Positions 1 through 12,200 of a stretch of DNA of 64,000 nucleotides are shown piece by piece. Where the stretch lies: assembly GCF_964656455.1 (NCBI RefSeq), contig NC_135717.1, forward strand, positions 4,774,001-4,838,000, given 5' to 3'. The position numbers and the translations under genes are program-made. The DNA is from Halichoerus grypus (lineage: Eukaryota; Chordata; Mammalia; Carnivora; Phocidae). How positions within the stretch are numbered: position 1 is the stretch's first letter; each line of letters opens with the position of its first letter. The notes below the pieces were generated by a model that worked only from the letters and a program-made list of their open reading frames with translations, had not been told where the DNA came from and made no database searches.

Positions 1-1179
1 GTTTCGGGCTTTAGGTCAGAAGTGGTCAGTCAGTGGGGAGGCTTCCACGAGGAGGGGGCAGCCAGAGCACACGCATTTTATGAAATCGGGAACGTTACAG
101 GGTAAGCCAAAGAAAGAAGTCTGAGCAGCCGAGGGTCGGAGTCGGGAGGGGCAGCCGGCACTGAGGTGAGACCAGAAAGCTGGACTGCCTGCCTGACGTT
201 CAGTTCCCCCTCGCAGAAGATTTGCATTTGTTGTAGGTTACTTAGTGGCATGCAAATTACTGTCGTGTCATGCTGCGAATTGTGTCTGTACAGCGGCATT
301 ACGCGTGTGCATGGAGGGGGTCGCAGCTTTGGAAAGCGGAGGGTTAATACCCCTCTCACAGGGACACCCGAAGTTGAGGTTTTCTCTACTTTTGCTATAG
401 ATCTCCTTTATGCTGACAAACCGAATCTTCAGAACCCCTGGTATAATGAGGGAGCGTTTTGGGAAAAAAAAAAAAAAAAAAAATCTTAATTACAGGCTGC
501 TGGAGCAGCTGCCTGTAAGAATCAGCAGTATCGAGCGCTTTCAGGTTGAAGTGGTTAATCAAGGTGCCTTCTAACCTGTAAAGTGCTGCCCAGTGGGGGA
601 TGTTTGTGCCCCAAGAAGCGATGCGGCTGCGATGGTGGGAAGTTGGCACGCACCGTGGCATTTGGCGAATTCAGTTCTCACAGTTAAAGCTAGGGGTAGC
701 ACTGTGGCACCGAGTGGGTGTGTTGTTTATGAAAGAAAGTGCTGTGGAGAGAAGGAGCCCAGTTGCAAGCCCTCCTACGGCCAGGCTGGCTGTCTGAAGA
801 CTCTGAGCAGTGGATTCTCCGTACATACCCTGCTTCCTGCCTGTTGCGATTTGGGTAACAACAGGCATGTGGCAGTTTTTCTTCTTAGAAAATAAACAAC
901 CATAATATTTAAACCTTTGACATTGCTGGGTTGGCGATTTTGTTTGGAAGGTGTTTCTGACCCTGAATACAGAAACGTAGCCCCCTTGAAGGTAAAAGCA
1001 GATGTAAAGATTAGAAAAGGAAATCAGTGTGGCACAGCAGTTTATAGATCTTGAGTACTATAACAAAGGATGTTATTAAGTATCAGAAGTCTTAAAACTT
1101 TCTTTGGGCTCTTAATTTCAAGACTGTATTCCCAGGAGAGATATTTAGAAAAAAAAAAAATCTCGTGCCAAAAGATGTG
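1..1179. other. Non-coding intronic sequence, no recognised repeat
   Basis: Contains a 20-base A run at 464-483. Short open frames here have no recognisable domain and no splice context. Nothing else is supported. Confidence 0.6.
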
Positions 1180-1430
1180 CATTACACCATTTGTAATGGT
1201 AGAAAATTGGAAATAGCAATGCCTAATAGAAGGGTGAGCTAAATTATGGGAAGTTTATTGATAAAAAGTTACAACCATTAAAAACAAGCAGTTGCTTTAT
1301 GTATCATGGTCAAAACAATGTAAAAACTGGTGATATCATGGATATTTTGTTTTCTTTGTATATTTTCCAAGTTTTTGGTGTGACATGTATTACTTTCAAA
1401 TTTGAATTTAAAAAAAACTTATATATAAAA
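1180..1430 (+). mobile_element. LINE-1 3' end fragment, sense
   Basis: The stretch carries features of an old L1 3' UTR in sense orientation: a remnant of the 'ccatttgtaatggtagaaa' type, ACCATTAAAAA, then TTTTCCAAGTTTT and an A-rich end near 1411-1435. It is diverged and 5'-truncated. Family assignment is by eye. Confidence 0.5.
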
Positions 1431-3179
1431 AAAAGTACCCTGCATTGGGAAAGGGGTGTGATTGTTTTTAAGCTTCTGACTACAACAATCAACAATGAGC
1501 AGTTATTTGTCTACTAAAATGCCCAGCAGCATGGTAGGTGCTGGAAAACAACTTTTAACTTTTATCGATAAGGTTTATTATCTTCCTTGTATTGTAGAAG
1601 ACACTTCAAAATAAATTTGGCAATCTTAGAGTAAGTATATTTTTAGATAAGTGAGAGCCTTAGAGTTTTGAAATCAGAGTCATTATATAGTGATTATTGT
1701 ATACATTTGATGTGCTTATATTTAACTATTTTTGGAGGTCTTGAAGTTAACATACCTCTTTAAAGTTCTTTACAGTTATTACTGCTGTTTAGATTTTTTA
1801 AAGAAAATCCTTTGCTTTTAAAATTCACATTTAAAAAAATAAAGTTCAGCCCTTTGAAAGAGAATAATTTCATTTGCCAGTCATTTGCTAGCCAACAGTA
1901 AAAAACTTTTTTGTGTATGTTTTTAGAGTATAGGATAGAACTTTGAACTGTACATGGGGAAGTCAGCCGCAGCTTATTTACAAGATAGGGTAAATAATCT
2001 ATTCAAAGGGTAGACAGGCACGGAAGATCATTTAAGAGCTCTTTTTTGCTAATGTGTGAGTAGGGTTAAAAGACTTCAAAAATGATTCTGACTTGCTATT
2101 TTTATAATTTAAATTTTTGTCCAGGGTATTATTTGTTCTTTCAATGCAAGATAAGGGGAGAGGATGGTGATGTGAATGGTAGGAAGGCAGTTCTAAGGAG
2201 GAACGGGGGGAGAGGGGGTACAAGATTACAAGAACACATTGTTACTTATAATGTGTGCAGAATGTAGTTAAGGTATTTTTAATTCCTTTGGGGCTTTGTT
2301 GCCGCTCAGTTTTTCTAGAACAGTTCTTGGGATTTGTCTCTACTTGGCAGGTGACTGGCTAGTTTGGCTCATTGCCACCATCTTAATGCTCAGTTTGGGA
2401 ATCTGCCTGATTGATGTTCCTGAATGGACCATCTGTGGCAGATGAAGCGAATAACTTTACTGGTTTTCCCCTCCCTGCCCCCAATCAGTGTAGATGAGGA
2501 TTAAGCGTATGCTTCATGTGAAAAGGTGCTCTGCTTCACTCCTAATGAAATAAATACAAATTAAGACCAGGTTGCGAGCCCACCTTTCACCTGTCAGGCA
2601 AGCAGGGACCCCCCCCACCCCCACGTTTGAAACTATCTGTTGGTGGTAGGAGGGTAAATTAGTTACAGCGCCAGCCTATATCCTGTTGGCTCAGCTCCAT
2701 TGCTTGCCCTTCTCCGGCCGGCCAAGGGACTCACCCCTGCAGGCAACATTTCCCAGATCTTTGGGTCAGCTGGCCTGGGGCTAGGTTTGGCCGATGGGAG
2801 CCGCTGGTGGGGGTGGGGGAGATTGTGACTGGAGGAAGGGGAAATCGGGTTCTCTCTCCTCCTGTTCTGCCTCAGACCGTCCCTGGCAGTTGCCCTGTCT
2901 CCTTGTGGCTCCAGCTCCTGCCCGTGACGGAGCCCCCTGAGCCTTGGAAATACCGCTGCCATTTAGCCCTCCACCTTAGAGATGGTAGCAGCTTCTTGCT
3001 CTTGCCGGTCTCTGGGTTGTCTTGCCACTTCCTGTTTGACTTCCCAGCTTTTCCATCATGCGTGCAACCAACCCCTTGTAGGAAATTTCCTCCATTTCAG
3101 CTCCTTAGAGGGCCTTCTGTTTCTCTGGGTGGATCCCGATGGATACCGTGGCCCTGGGCCGCGGCAGCTTTATAAACAA
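1431..3179. other. Non-coding intronic sequence
   Basis: AT-rich to about 2560, then GC-richer (2580-3180) with a C-rich tract near 2610-2624. No repeat family, exon or RNA gene is recognised. Confidence 0.55.
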
Positions 3180-3229
3180 TTGCAAGCATGTAAATCCTTT
3201 GAGCCAGCGATAACAGCTCTAGGAATTTA

Positions 3230-3430
3230 TTTATTTATTTTTTAAAAAGATTTATTTATTTATTTGACAGAGACACAGCGAGAGAGGGAACACAAGCAGG
3301 GAGAGTGAGAGAGGGAGAAGCAGGCTTCCCGCGGAGCAGGGAGCCCGACGCCGGGCTCGATCCCAGGACCCCGGGATCACGACCCGAGCCGAAGGCAGAC
3401 GCTTAACGACTGAGCCACCCAGGCGCCCCC
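3230..3430 (-). mobile_element. Can-SINE, antisense
   Basis: Full-length tRNA-Lys-derived SINE read backwards, from a T-rich tail complement to GAGCCACCCAGGCGCCCC. It is flanked by a 15-bp TSD AGCTCTAGGAATTTA at 3215-3229 and 3431-3445. Many CpGs remain, suggesting a fairly young copy. Confidence 0.93.
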
Positions 3431-3625
3431 AGCTCTAGGAATTTAATCTGCAGGTGTATTTGTGCATGTCGGAGATACTATAGGTACACGATTATTCACT
3501 GCATTGTTTGTGATAGTAAAAGATGAGAAATAACCCAAGTGTCCACCCGCAGGAGCCTCATCAGATGAATCTTATACCCAGATGGTGAATGAAGTTGTAG
3601 AAAGGAAGGAACAAGCACTTTATGA

Positions 3626-3866
3626 TTTATTTTTATTTTTTTTTAGAGATGGGGGAGACAGTACGCGCCCACACACTCGAGAAAGCATGCGGGGGAGTGG
3701 TAGGGGCGGCAGAGGGAGTGAGAGAATCTTAAGCGGGGTCCATGCCTAGCCTAGCACGGAGCCTGATGCGGGAGCCTGCGGAGCTTGATCTCAGGACCCT
3801 GAGATCATGACCTGAGCCAAAATCAAGAGTCAGACGTTTACCCGACGGAGCCACCCAGGTGCCCCT
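3626..3866 (-). mobile_element. Can-SINE, antisense, older copy
   Basis: Ends in GGAGCCACCCAGGTGCCCC. It has an imperfect TSD around GCACTTTATGA (about 3615) and GCACTTATGA (3867). More diverged than the neighbour at 3230. Confidence 0.85.
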
Positions 3867-3960
3867 GCACTTATGAATTGATGTAGAAAGATCTCCAAAA
3901 TATCTTACCAAGTTACAAAGGCAAAGTGTAGGAAAATGTGCATTGTGTGCTACCATTTCT

Positions 3961-4170
3961 TTTTTTAATTTTTAATTTTTTAAAGATTTTATTTATTTAT
4001 TTGACAGAGACACAGCGAGAGAGGGAACACAAGCAGGGGGAGTGGGAGAGGGAGAAGTAGGCTTCCCGCGGAGCAGGGAGCCCGATGCGGGGCTCGATCC
4101 CAGGACCCTGGGATCATGACCTGAGCCGAAGGCAGACGCTTAACGGCTGAGCCACCCAGGCGCCCCCCCC
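3961..4170 (-). mobile_element. Can-SINE, antisense
   Basis: T-rich start, AAAGATTTTATTTATT, CACAGCGAGAGAGGG body and GAGCCACCCAGGCGCCCC end, followed by another T run. Inserted into the L1 3' UTR. Confidence 0.9.
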
Positions 4171-4446
4171 TTTTTTTTTTTTTTTAAAGGAAGTGCTTGT
4201 GTGAAAGTTCTGTGTTTGTGTGAAAGTTCTCGGGAAGGCTAAATAAGAAACCAAGAATTACATTCACCTGTTTGGGGAGGGTGGTGGGAACTGAGCAGGT
4301 GGGGAATGTAAGTGCAAAGGAGCGGTTGCTCTGTGCCTTTTTATTTTTTGAAATCCAAAAAGGTTTATTTCCACTTCTTCCCAAACTGGAAAACAGTTTC
4401 ATAGAAAAATAGTATACTGGTAAGAAAATACCCTTTTTGAGAATTG

Positions 4447-4618
4447 TTTTTTGTTGTTGGTTTTGTTTGTTTGTTTCTTGGGAGAGGAAGAAAGAATCTT
4501 AGGCAGGCTCCACGCCCAGCACTGAGCCTGACTGGGACTGGATCTCACAACCCTGAGATCATGACCTGAGCCGAAATCAGGAGTCAGATGCTTAACCGAC
4601 TGAGCCACCCAGGCGTCC
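4447..4618 (-). mobile_element. Can-SINE, antisense, truncated body
   Basis: Has the CTGAGATCATGACCTGAGCC and GAGCCACCCAGGCGTCC blocks but a short, diverged tail part. Edges are approximate. Confidence 0.8.
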
Positions 4619-4712
4619 TGAGAGCGTTTTTATATAGTCAAACAAGCAAACAAACAACAATCTAAATGTAGAAAGTCATAAAATAAGTTACCTATATTTT
4701 CAGTCCGTGTTT

Positions 4713-4877
4713 AGGGGCATCTGGGTGGCTCGGTCAGTTGGTCGGTGGACTCTGGATTTCTGCTCTGGTCATGATCTCAGGATCCTGGGATCCACCTCTG
4801 CCCGGGGCTCTGAGGGGAGTCTGCTTCAGGATTCCTCCCCCCGCTTTCTCATAAATAAATAAATCTTTTTTAAAAAA
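4713..4877 (+). mobile_element. Can-SINE, sense, shortened
   Basis: Starts GGGGCATCTGGGTGGCTCGG and ends with an ATAAATAAATAAATCTTTTTTAAAA tail. The middle is shorter than in full-length copies. It faces the antisense copy at 4447-4618, about 95 bases away. Confidence 0.85.
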
Positions 4878-4924
4878 GTGACACGATAGGTGTTTTTAGA
4901 GTATGCTTAGAGCATATTCTCGAA

Positions 4925-5335
4925 CATGGATGCAACAAATACTGATAACGCCCCTACCAATTGCCAGGTCCTGTGTTTAGCACAAGGGTGAGTAGTGGTG
5001 AGTAAGGCAGATGAATTTCCTGAATTCCCAGAGCTTTTGTTTAGATGGGAGATGGACAGGAAAGGTAAACAGACACATAAAATAATTGCAGATTATGCTG
5101 TGTTAAAGGAAATCGTCTGGGTTTGAGGGGGAGTGGGAGAGAGGCAGGGGAAGCTGTAGCCCGGGGAAGCCTTTGGGGAGGAAGTTCTCTGTCAGGTGCA
5201 GCCTAAAGGGACAGTGGGACAAGCAGCGGGCTGGAAGGAGCAGCTTCAGTAGGTAAGGAATTCACATTTTGTTCTAAGCACGCGAAGCAAACGAAGGATT
5301 TTAAACAGGGCAATGACATTTGACTTATGTTTCAA
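4925..5335 (-). mobile_element. Ancient LINE-2-like repeat, antisense
   Basis: Order of blocks resembles a reversed LINE-2 3' end: a cancelled 'last-seen size/total' type stretch CCAGGTCCTGTGTTTAGCAC, then CAGAGCTTTTGTTTAGATGGGAG, ACAGACACATAAAATAATT and AACAGGGCAATGACATTTGA. Strongly diverged; assignment by eye. Confidence 0.45.
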
Positions 5336-5344
5336 TACTTGTAG

Positions 5345-5600
5345 CTAGTGTTTATGTAATGCTCTCTGTGCATGGGGTCCTGTACTGCGTGCCTTGTGTA
5401 TCTTAACTTACTGTTGGTAGTTACCCTGTCAGACATGTAACTTTGTCACCATTTGCAGATGAAGCTGGAAATTGGAGGCACAGGGAAGCTGAGTGACTTG
5501 CGTCACATGTCACAGCTGGTGAGGGGTGGGGCAGGGATTCGAGTCCAGGTATTCTGGCTCCAGGGGCCACGTTCTTCAGCATTGCACCCTCTGCCCTTCT
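5345..5600 (-). mobile_element. MIR-like SINE, antisense
   Basis: Contains the reversed MIR core: ATTTGCAGATGAAGCTG, then GACTTGCGTCACATGTCACAGCTGGTGAG, GGGATTCGAGTCCAGGT and a final GCTCCA-type block. Old and diverged. Confidence 0.65.
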
Positions 5601-5760
5601 AAGAAGAGTGTTCCTGGCCACTGAGTGTAGGATGGATCGCAGGAGGGGAGGGAGGACCTGGGGACCCCACTGCAGGAGTGGGAGCATTGCAGGTGGTCAG
5701 GTGAGAGTCTCACGAGCATGGGGGAATGGGCAGCCGGGGCAGCAGTGACGGGAAAGATAT

Positions 5761-6238
5761 ATATATGACAGGTCTATATAAGGACACAGAAAAGTACAGA
5801 AAACGAAGACACTCATTTTCCCATTGCTCAGTTAATAGAATAGCTGCTAATGTTTTGTGACATTGTTTTAGGTCTTTTGTAAAAAAAAAAAAAAAATCAA
5901 GCTTTACAGGTAAATCTCCATCTCTGCATATGGCAGCATTGTTGCTCTGGTGAAAATTTTGGTGCTGTCTTTTGCTTCTTTTGTCTTAGCCTTCTGATGC
6001 TTTCCCCCGCCGTCCTTGTCTGCACAGCAGTCAGCGATCCCTTCAGAGCAGACCCTGTCACCCTGAGTCTGCACTGTCCTCGGCCTAGAACCCTCTACAG
6101 ACTGGACCGTGGCCCCCAGGACCCATCAGGGCAGATTCCCTGTGCTCTAGTCCACGGGGCTGCAAGCTTTCTCCGTAAGCGGGCCAGGTAGTAAGTAGTT
6201 TTGGCTTTGTACGTACGCCACATCCCGTCACAGATGTT
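5761..6238. other. Non-coding intronic sequence
   Basis: Includes a 16-17-base A run near 5880. The segment around 5765-5870 may be a remnant of L1 3' UTR, but this is weak. No gene or RNA is seen. Confidence 0.5.
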
Positions 6239-6255
6239 TCTTATTTATTTTTTTA

Positions 6256-6469
6256 TATCTTTTTTTTTTTTTTTTTAAAGATTTTATTTATTATTTATTT
6301 GACAGAGAGAGAGACGGTGAGAGAGGGAACACAAGCAGGGGGAGTGGGAGAGGGAGAAGCAGGCTTCCCGCTGAGCAGGGAGCCCGATGCGGGGCTCGAT
6401 CCCAGGACCCTGAGATCATGACCTGAGCCGAAGGCAGTCGCTTAACCAACTGAGCCACCCAGGCGCCCC
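6256..6469 (-). mobile_element. Can-SINE, antisense
   Basis: Long T run, AAAGATTTTATTTATT, CGGTGAGAGAGGGAACACA body and GAGCCACCCAGGCGCCCC end. A TSD of about 17 bp (TCTTATTTATTTTTTTA) lies at 6239-6255 and 6470-6486. Confidence 0.93.
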
Positions 6470-6519
6470 TCTTATTTATTTTTTTAAATAACCCTTTAAA
6501 AACGTGAAAACCATTCTTG

Positions 6520-6700
6520 CCTGGGGGCTGTCCTTGGCCCTGCTCTCATCCCCCGCTGTCTCTCTGACGTTTCCTCCCACCTTCGCTACCACGCTGGTCT
6601 CCGTGCTCTTCCGTGAACGTGCCCGGCACGCCCTGTCTCGGTGCCTTTGGGCGCGCTGTCCCCCCGACCCTGAGTATCTGCTGCGTGCTTGCTGGCTCCA
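6520..6700 (+). mobile_element. Possible LINE-2 3' fragment, sense
   Basis: A CCGTGAACGTGCCCGGCACGCC stretch followed by a CCTTTGGGCGCGCTGTCCCC block resembles the LINE-2 3' region. Very diverged and uncertain. Confidence 0.35.
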
Positions 6701-6749
6701 TCCAGCTGTCTGTCCGCGGGTCTGCTTCCTTCACCAGCCCGTCTAAAAC

Positions 6750-7200
6750 AGCCTGGGGGATTGGGCAGGTTTTTATACTTAAGCATAGATGTGTGCCTAC
6801 GAACAATGTGAAGAGCCTTCTTGGTTTGTTTGAAATTATAAAAATGGCATCATGCTGTCTGGTGTGTTCTGCAGCTTGCATTGGAGGTTATCCACGTCAC
6901 CATATGTAGACCCTATTTATTTCATGGAACTGCTATCACATTTTATTATTTATCTTGTCCCGTGTTGGACTTTGATGTGGACTTTACATTGTTGTTACAT
7001 ACCTAGGTGAACTCCTCGGCTTGTCTGCTTTTGCAGACTTGGGGGAGTTTTTCTAGAGGGTAGCTCTGGAATCGCATGTGCGGGCGTGGCAGGCGTTTGG
7101 TTTCCATACCTGCCGACAGATTGCTTTCTCATTGGGAGCATGCTCCTCAACTCTGGGCACTCATCAGACTCCCAAACGTTGGCCTGTCTCCCGAGTAAGG
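6750..7200 (-). mobile_element. LINE-1 3' UTR remnant, antisense
   Basis: The order 'tggtgtgttctgcagcttgc', then 'ccacgtcaccatatgtagaccctatttattt' and 'acataccta' resembles the reversed 3' UTR of an old L1. Low identity. Confidence 0.45.
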
Positions 7201-7379
7201 AACGATGCGTGGCTTCACCAGTGACGAGGTGTATTTTGGAGAATCAGATGGACGTGCTGACAGCTGGGAGGCTAGAGGTGCAGGAATCAGGGCTTCCAGG
7301 TTCGGCTCAGGTGACAAGGTGGTGACGCTGTCTGAGAACCAGAAGTCTGGGGAGGCGGGGCTAGGAGAAAGCCATTTGG

Positions 7380-8160
7380 AAGATTTTTTTTTTTTGTCAA
7401 AAATGTCATTACTTTGCCCTCACTTTAGAAGGATAGTTTCACTGGGTGTACGGTTGTAGGTTATCGAGTTAATTTCTTGCAGTGTTTTGACCCTCATTTC
7501 ATTGCCTCTGGCTTTCATTGAGTCTGTTGAGAAGTCCACTGTTTGTGTCGTCTTCTTTGGAAGGTAATGTCGTCGTCGTCCCCGCCCCCGTCTCCCGCCC
7601 CGCCCGGGCTTTGGCCGCTTTTAAGATTCTTCTCCTTGCCTTTCCTTTTCAGCTGTTACTGTGACGTGTCCAGATGTGGTTTTCCTTGAATCTGCCCTTG
7701 TTGGGATTGGCAGTGGTGGTTCTGCTTTTTGGTGGTGCTGTGACAAGGCTTAATCTGACACTAGGTTTGGAGAATTGCTGCTCATTATCTCTTCATTTGC
7801 TCCTTTGGCTGCATTCCCTGGCTCTCCTTCTGGGACTCCACCTTGTCACCATGTCCTTTGTGTCTCTCAGACTCTTCTCTGCGTTCTTCATCCTCGTTAT
7901 CTGTCCATGCTTCCCTCTGAATATTTCCTTCTGGCCCATATTGCAGTAAACTCTTCTTTGTCTTTGACCCTGCAATGGACCCATCTCTTGAGTTCTGAAT
8001 TTCAGTTACTGCCTTCTTCAGCTTTGATTGTTTTTTTAGATTCCAATTTTCTGCTGAAACTTTTCATCTTGTAAACTAATTTCCTTGTTCTATTAATCAT
8101 GGTTATTATAAAGTCCATGTTTGATAATGTCAATATTTGGATAGCTTGTGAGTGTATTCT
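7380..8160 (-). mobile_element. LINE-1 internal fragment, antisense
   Basis: Blocks in order: GGATAGTTTCACTGGGTGTA, 'ctggctttcattgagtctgttgagaag', 'gattcttctccttgcctttccttttcagc', 'ctcattatctcttcatttgc' and 'tataaagtccatgtttgataatgtcaatatttgg'. These follow the order of an old L1 read backwards. A CG/GTC-rich patch (7567-7615) interrupts it. Confidence 0.6.
7566..7615. repeat. GTC/C-rich low-complexity patch
   Basis: Starts with a short GTCGTCGTC run and continues as CCCCGCCC-rich sequence. Looks like local expansion within the L1 fragment. Confidence 0.6.
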
Positions 8161-8729
8161 GTTGTCTGTTCTACCCTTGGTTTTCAGTCATGGGGTCCTG
8201 ACTCTAGACATACCTGTTAATTAACCTGTAGACAGTGAGTATGGAAAATTGTAGAGATAATTTGAGACTCGGGCAATTCTCCTCAAGGGAGGCTTCTGGC
8301 AGGTTAGTAAAGGTCAGGGAAACACCACTTTGGAGTTGTGAGCATTGGTCTGCTTCTGGTTTGCCCCCTCCTGGGGTAGCTCTCTGGTGGTCCCAGCTGA
8401 AAGCCTGGGGTGTTTACTAGGCTCCTTCTATCTGGCAGCCCCTGAACTCTCCCCTGGACCCCGAAGACTGCTGGAGGCTCTGCCGGCCTACTCAGATTCT
8501 CCACCACTTGTTTCTGCTTAGCTTCTTGGCCTCTCGGTTTCTGCAGTGAATTGGCAAATGTCTCAAGGTAGGCTCAGCTCTCTGCACTTGCCTCTGGGAT
8601 CCTGGCCTCCTGAGTCCGCCCTGTATTGGTAGCTCCCCGATACCTTCACGCAGTTGTTTCTTGTAATTTGTTCAGCTCTTTTCGTTGCTCTTGGCAGACG
8701 GGTTGGTCTGTCACAAACTAGTCCGCTTT
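8161..8729. other. Non-coding intronic sequence
   Basis: No gene or repeat boundary is recognised. It may continue the adjoining old L1. Confidence 0.4.
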
Positions 8730-9205
8730 TACTGGAAGCATCGTCTCAGGAGTTCAGTTTTGGTATTTAGAATTGGACCAGTTAGTGAGACATCCTGGTG
8801 GGGATGGTAGGAAGGCAGGCAGCTGGAAGAGTCTCGGAGGCTTAGAGAGCTGACCGGGTGGGAGATAAGCGTTGGGAAGTTCATGGGACTGGATGAATGA
8901 GATCACGTAGGGGAGAGAGTCGAGAGAAAGGGGAAAGTCCCGGGGCTGGGGACAGCCCAGTAAAGGAGACCGGGGAAGGGTAGCCAGAGACGTCCAGGGC
9001 TCCTCGGAGGTTGTGGGGTTCGTGCAGAAGTTAAAGGAGGAGCCCTGTTTTCAGAAGAGAGGGTGGTCAGCTGCACTGGATGCTCTTGAGATTGCACGGA
9101 AACGAGGCTAGAGAAGTGTCTACTGGATTGGGGGAAAGGTAGGGAGCAGGCTGAGGAGGGACCTGGAAAGATGTTTGCAGGCTTTAGGAAAAGCCTGCCC
9201 CATGC
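8730..9205 (-). mobile_element. Ancient interspersed repeat, LINE-2-like, probably antisense
   Basis: Blocks such as 'gaccagttagtgagacatcc', 'gggactggatgaatgagatcacgtaggggagagagt' and 'agtaaaggagaccggggaagg' match a familiar old mammalian interspersed repeat. The family could not be fixed by eye. Confidence 0.4.
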
Positions 9206-9268
9206 TCCTGGGTGGAAGTTTGCCCCCATGATGAGAATGGCCGGAAGGCTGCAGGGGTGGGGCTCGGC

Positions 9269-9291
9269 GGGGGGGGGGGGGGGGGGGGGGG
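9269..9291 (+). repeat. (G)23 homopolymer
   Basis: Twenty-three consecutive G bases preceded by a G-rich stretch (9251-9267). The run is directly visible; its length is liable to sequencing error. Confidence 0.9.
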
Positions 9292-12200
9292 AAGGCGTGT
9301 GTGTTTTGCCTTGAAATGTTTGTTAGGTACATCATTTTGATAGAGGACCAACAGTAATTCATACCAGGTGAGTGAGCACAGTGTTGCTGTTGGCACGGTC
9401 ACGCTTTTAGTGTGAATAACTTCAGGAGAGACGGATTAATTTTAAAAAGTTACCTGCAGATCCTTTAGGAAGCAGGTGTATCAGTTTGCGGCGAGGTGGG
9501 ACCATTGAAACGTGTGACGTGAAAAAGATAGGTTTTGTCAAAGTAGCCGAAAACCTGCTTAAAGTAGAATCGCTTTTGGAGCTGTGGGAGGAGAGTAAAT
9601 CACTTAAATGAGAGTAGAAGATACACGGCTCTGCATGCTGGTTCTTGAAGTTAATCAAACTTACCACCTCTTGTAGTCAGCTCCCCAACTGACACGGTAG
9701 GATAGATACCAGATTCTGCAGGGTTTTATAATGTGGCTGGCGACGATTCTGCAAGCATTTATTTTGGATAAATAGACTATTATGTAAATATTAGACTCAC
9801 CTGAGTCAGTTTAGTTGTCTAAGAAGATTTGGTAATTTGCTTTCACAGAGCAAATTTACTCTTTGAGCTGACTTAGTTTTCAATAAGTCACCAGGAGCAC
9901 TGTTCAAATAGTAGAAAATAAGTTCCGTCTTTAACTCTCAGGGTTATTTTTAATACTGTACTCTTCTTTTTGAAAAACTTATTTCTGTAATTAATAAATA
10001 AAAACAGAAGTTGGCTATAAAACTGGACATTTTGATGATTGAAAAGTATTTCCCAATATCTAGGTAATTAGTGATTTTTTTCAGTTTTCATCCAGATGTT
10101 TGGCAGCGTGTAAACCCAGCCTTACTGCAATTTTCTAATTCACTTTCATGGGAACGTATAATATTCTCCGTTTATTTTGGACAGCAGAGTTTCCTTTTTC
10201 TGTGGACAGATACATATGAAACACATGGTCTTCGAGTGGAGTTTGTGGTCCTCTGAGAATTCTCTGAAGGAGGAAATGGGTTGACCTACTGGTTGCTATG
10301 AAGTAAAAACAATCTTGTTTTCATTTTTTAGTGAACATCTGGGTTGCATTTATTATTTTACATTCTCGAGGTTCCTTAAAACCACAATTTGATAATAGGA
10401 GGGTTCATTAAAGCAGTAACTATTTAGCTGCTTCTATAATTGATTTAAGTCTTAGGGTGGTTGATAGATTTTTAAAAAAATTATTAAATATTTCTTTCCT
10501 TTCTATAAAATGTAACTTTAAAATAACAGCCCTTGATTTTAAGCCATAAAATAGGATCTAGATATTTTTGAGGGGCAGGAGAAGGAGTGATCAAACGGCT
10601 CATTTCTGTGTTGCCCGCTGCTATTCAGTTGGTGGTTGTGGGTATGGGCGTACTAGACTCTGGAGCACTGTCAGTCCCCTATCGCAGATCCATCCTCCCT
10701 TTCTTCCTTGTAAAGAACCCTGATTTGTTCAGATATCTACTCCTAGGGAAGGGGAGCTTATCACCACTAGAGAATGAATCTTAAAAGGTATAAGCCAGGG
10801 AAGGAAATCCCTTTTTATCATTGATTGATCAGAGGAGGAGAGTGTCACCCAAGTCTGGCCAGTGAGCTGTGAAGGGCGGTTTGCAGGGGGACTTCTTGGA
10901 AAGGTTTCTTTGTTCTTAGAAAAATAAGAAACCGTTCCTTGTCTTTGGATGGGCTTTGTTGGCCTGGTCGGGTGGCCAGCTTACATTCGTGATGTCCCTC
11001 ATACCCATCCGTATGCGGAGGATGACCAGCTGGATCCTTGAGGATGTGGTTGCGTTGCTGAATGTCACCCACCCGGAGCCTCCCTGTGTCCACACTTCCT
11101 GTCACGCGGGACGATAAATGCCCTTCTTGTTTACATGGTTGAGAGACGTTCTGTAAGGAGCTCAGGCATCTTGCCAGATCCTTGCTGTAGCAGGGGCAGG
11201 TCCATCGTGTCATCCGCTCAGCAAGGATCTCGTTCCCTCTTTTCTTCCACGGGTATTCGTCAAGCATATGTATTGATCACTTTAAGGACTGAGCGGGGTT
11301 ATATTTTCTTTTTGAGATGAATGCTTTAATAAGACAAAATATATTTTCATATGCTTACAGATCCATTCGTAGTTTCATTTGGCAATTCCTTATGATTACA
11401 TTTATTTTAACACGAACATTTTGAAACACGCAGCAATCAAAAGTGGTGGACATTGGCCATTTACTGTTCCGTTAGAAGACAGGACTTCCTTTTTAGTTCT
11501 TAGAGAGGAAATCAAATGATCAAGAATGTCCTTTTTCAAGTTTTAGTAATTAAAATTTTTTTCAATTGAGACAAATGAATTCATTTTTGTTTGTGTTAGA
11601 GTATGGGAAAATTGGAGGATTTTAGTGACTTTGAAGCATTTGGCCTGTTCACACGGTGAGGCTGTATTTCCCAAGTGTGGGAGGGACAAGGGTTGCAGAC
11701 TTTCCCAGTATATGACCGCACTTCGGAGAGTGCAGAGCATCCTGAGAATAAAATGGTGTCTTTCATTGCCCACGCAGAAGGAATCTTAATATTGGATAAG
11801 TGTTCTTCCAAAATGTGGCATGTTCTCAGGACTCGCAGAGCGTCTGTTGTGCATCCCCAAAGTAACATGTTTCTAAATTCGCATTTTCATTTAAAATAGT
11901 GGCCAAGCTGTATACTAGTCAAATGGTTACCGGCGCATTTTTATTTTTCCGAAAGAAAGTCAGATGCCTTCTCTCCTCCTTCCTGTGGTCGCATCAGTCT
12001 CCAGGTGCTCTGACTCTTCCTTCACAGACCCTCCTCCTGGTGGACAGAGGCAGCCCAGTGCGTGTGTCTCCCACGCTCGCTCGGCACCCCGGTGGTGGTT
12101 CTGCCTCGCAGATGCCCAGTAATTTGGCTGGACATGCAGAACATGACTAATTTTTTTTTTTTTTTTTTTAATCTGGAAAGAACATAAGCTGAGATACTTC

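Larger units (their letters stand above)
3180..4400 (+). mobile_element. LINE-1 3' end, sense, broken by three Can-SINEs
   Basis: Segments at 3180-3229, 3431-3625, 3867-3960 and 4186-4400 read in order as the 3' UTR of an old mammalian L1: a 'gtgatagtaaaagatgagaaataacccaagtgtcc'-type core, the 'agatctccaaaatat' motif, then a GGGGAGGGTGGTGGGAACTG stretch near the tail. Three antisense SINEs lie between the parts, so the L1 is older than the SINEs. Confidence 0.65.

Noticed and set aside
1..3200. CYTH3 exon 1 or its promoter at the left end
   Set aside because: No Gly-rich start codon segment, no strong donor after such a segment and no CpG island is present, so exon 1 is taken to lie upstream of the window.
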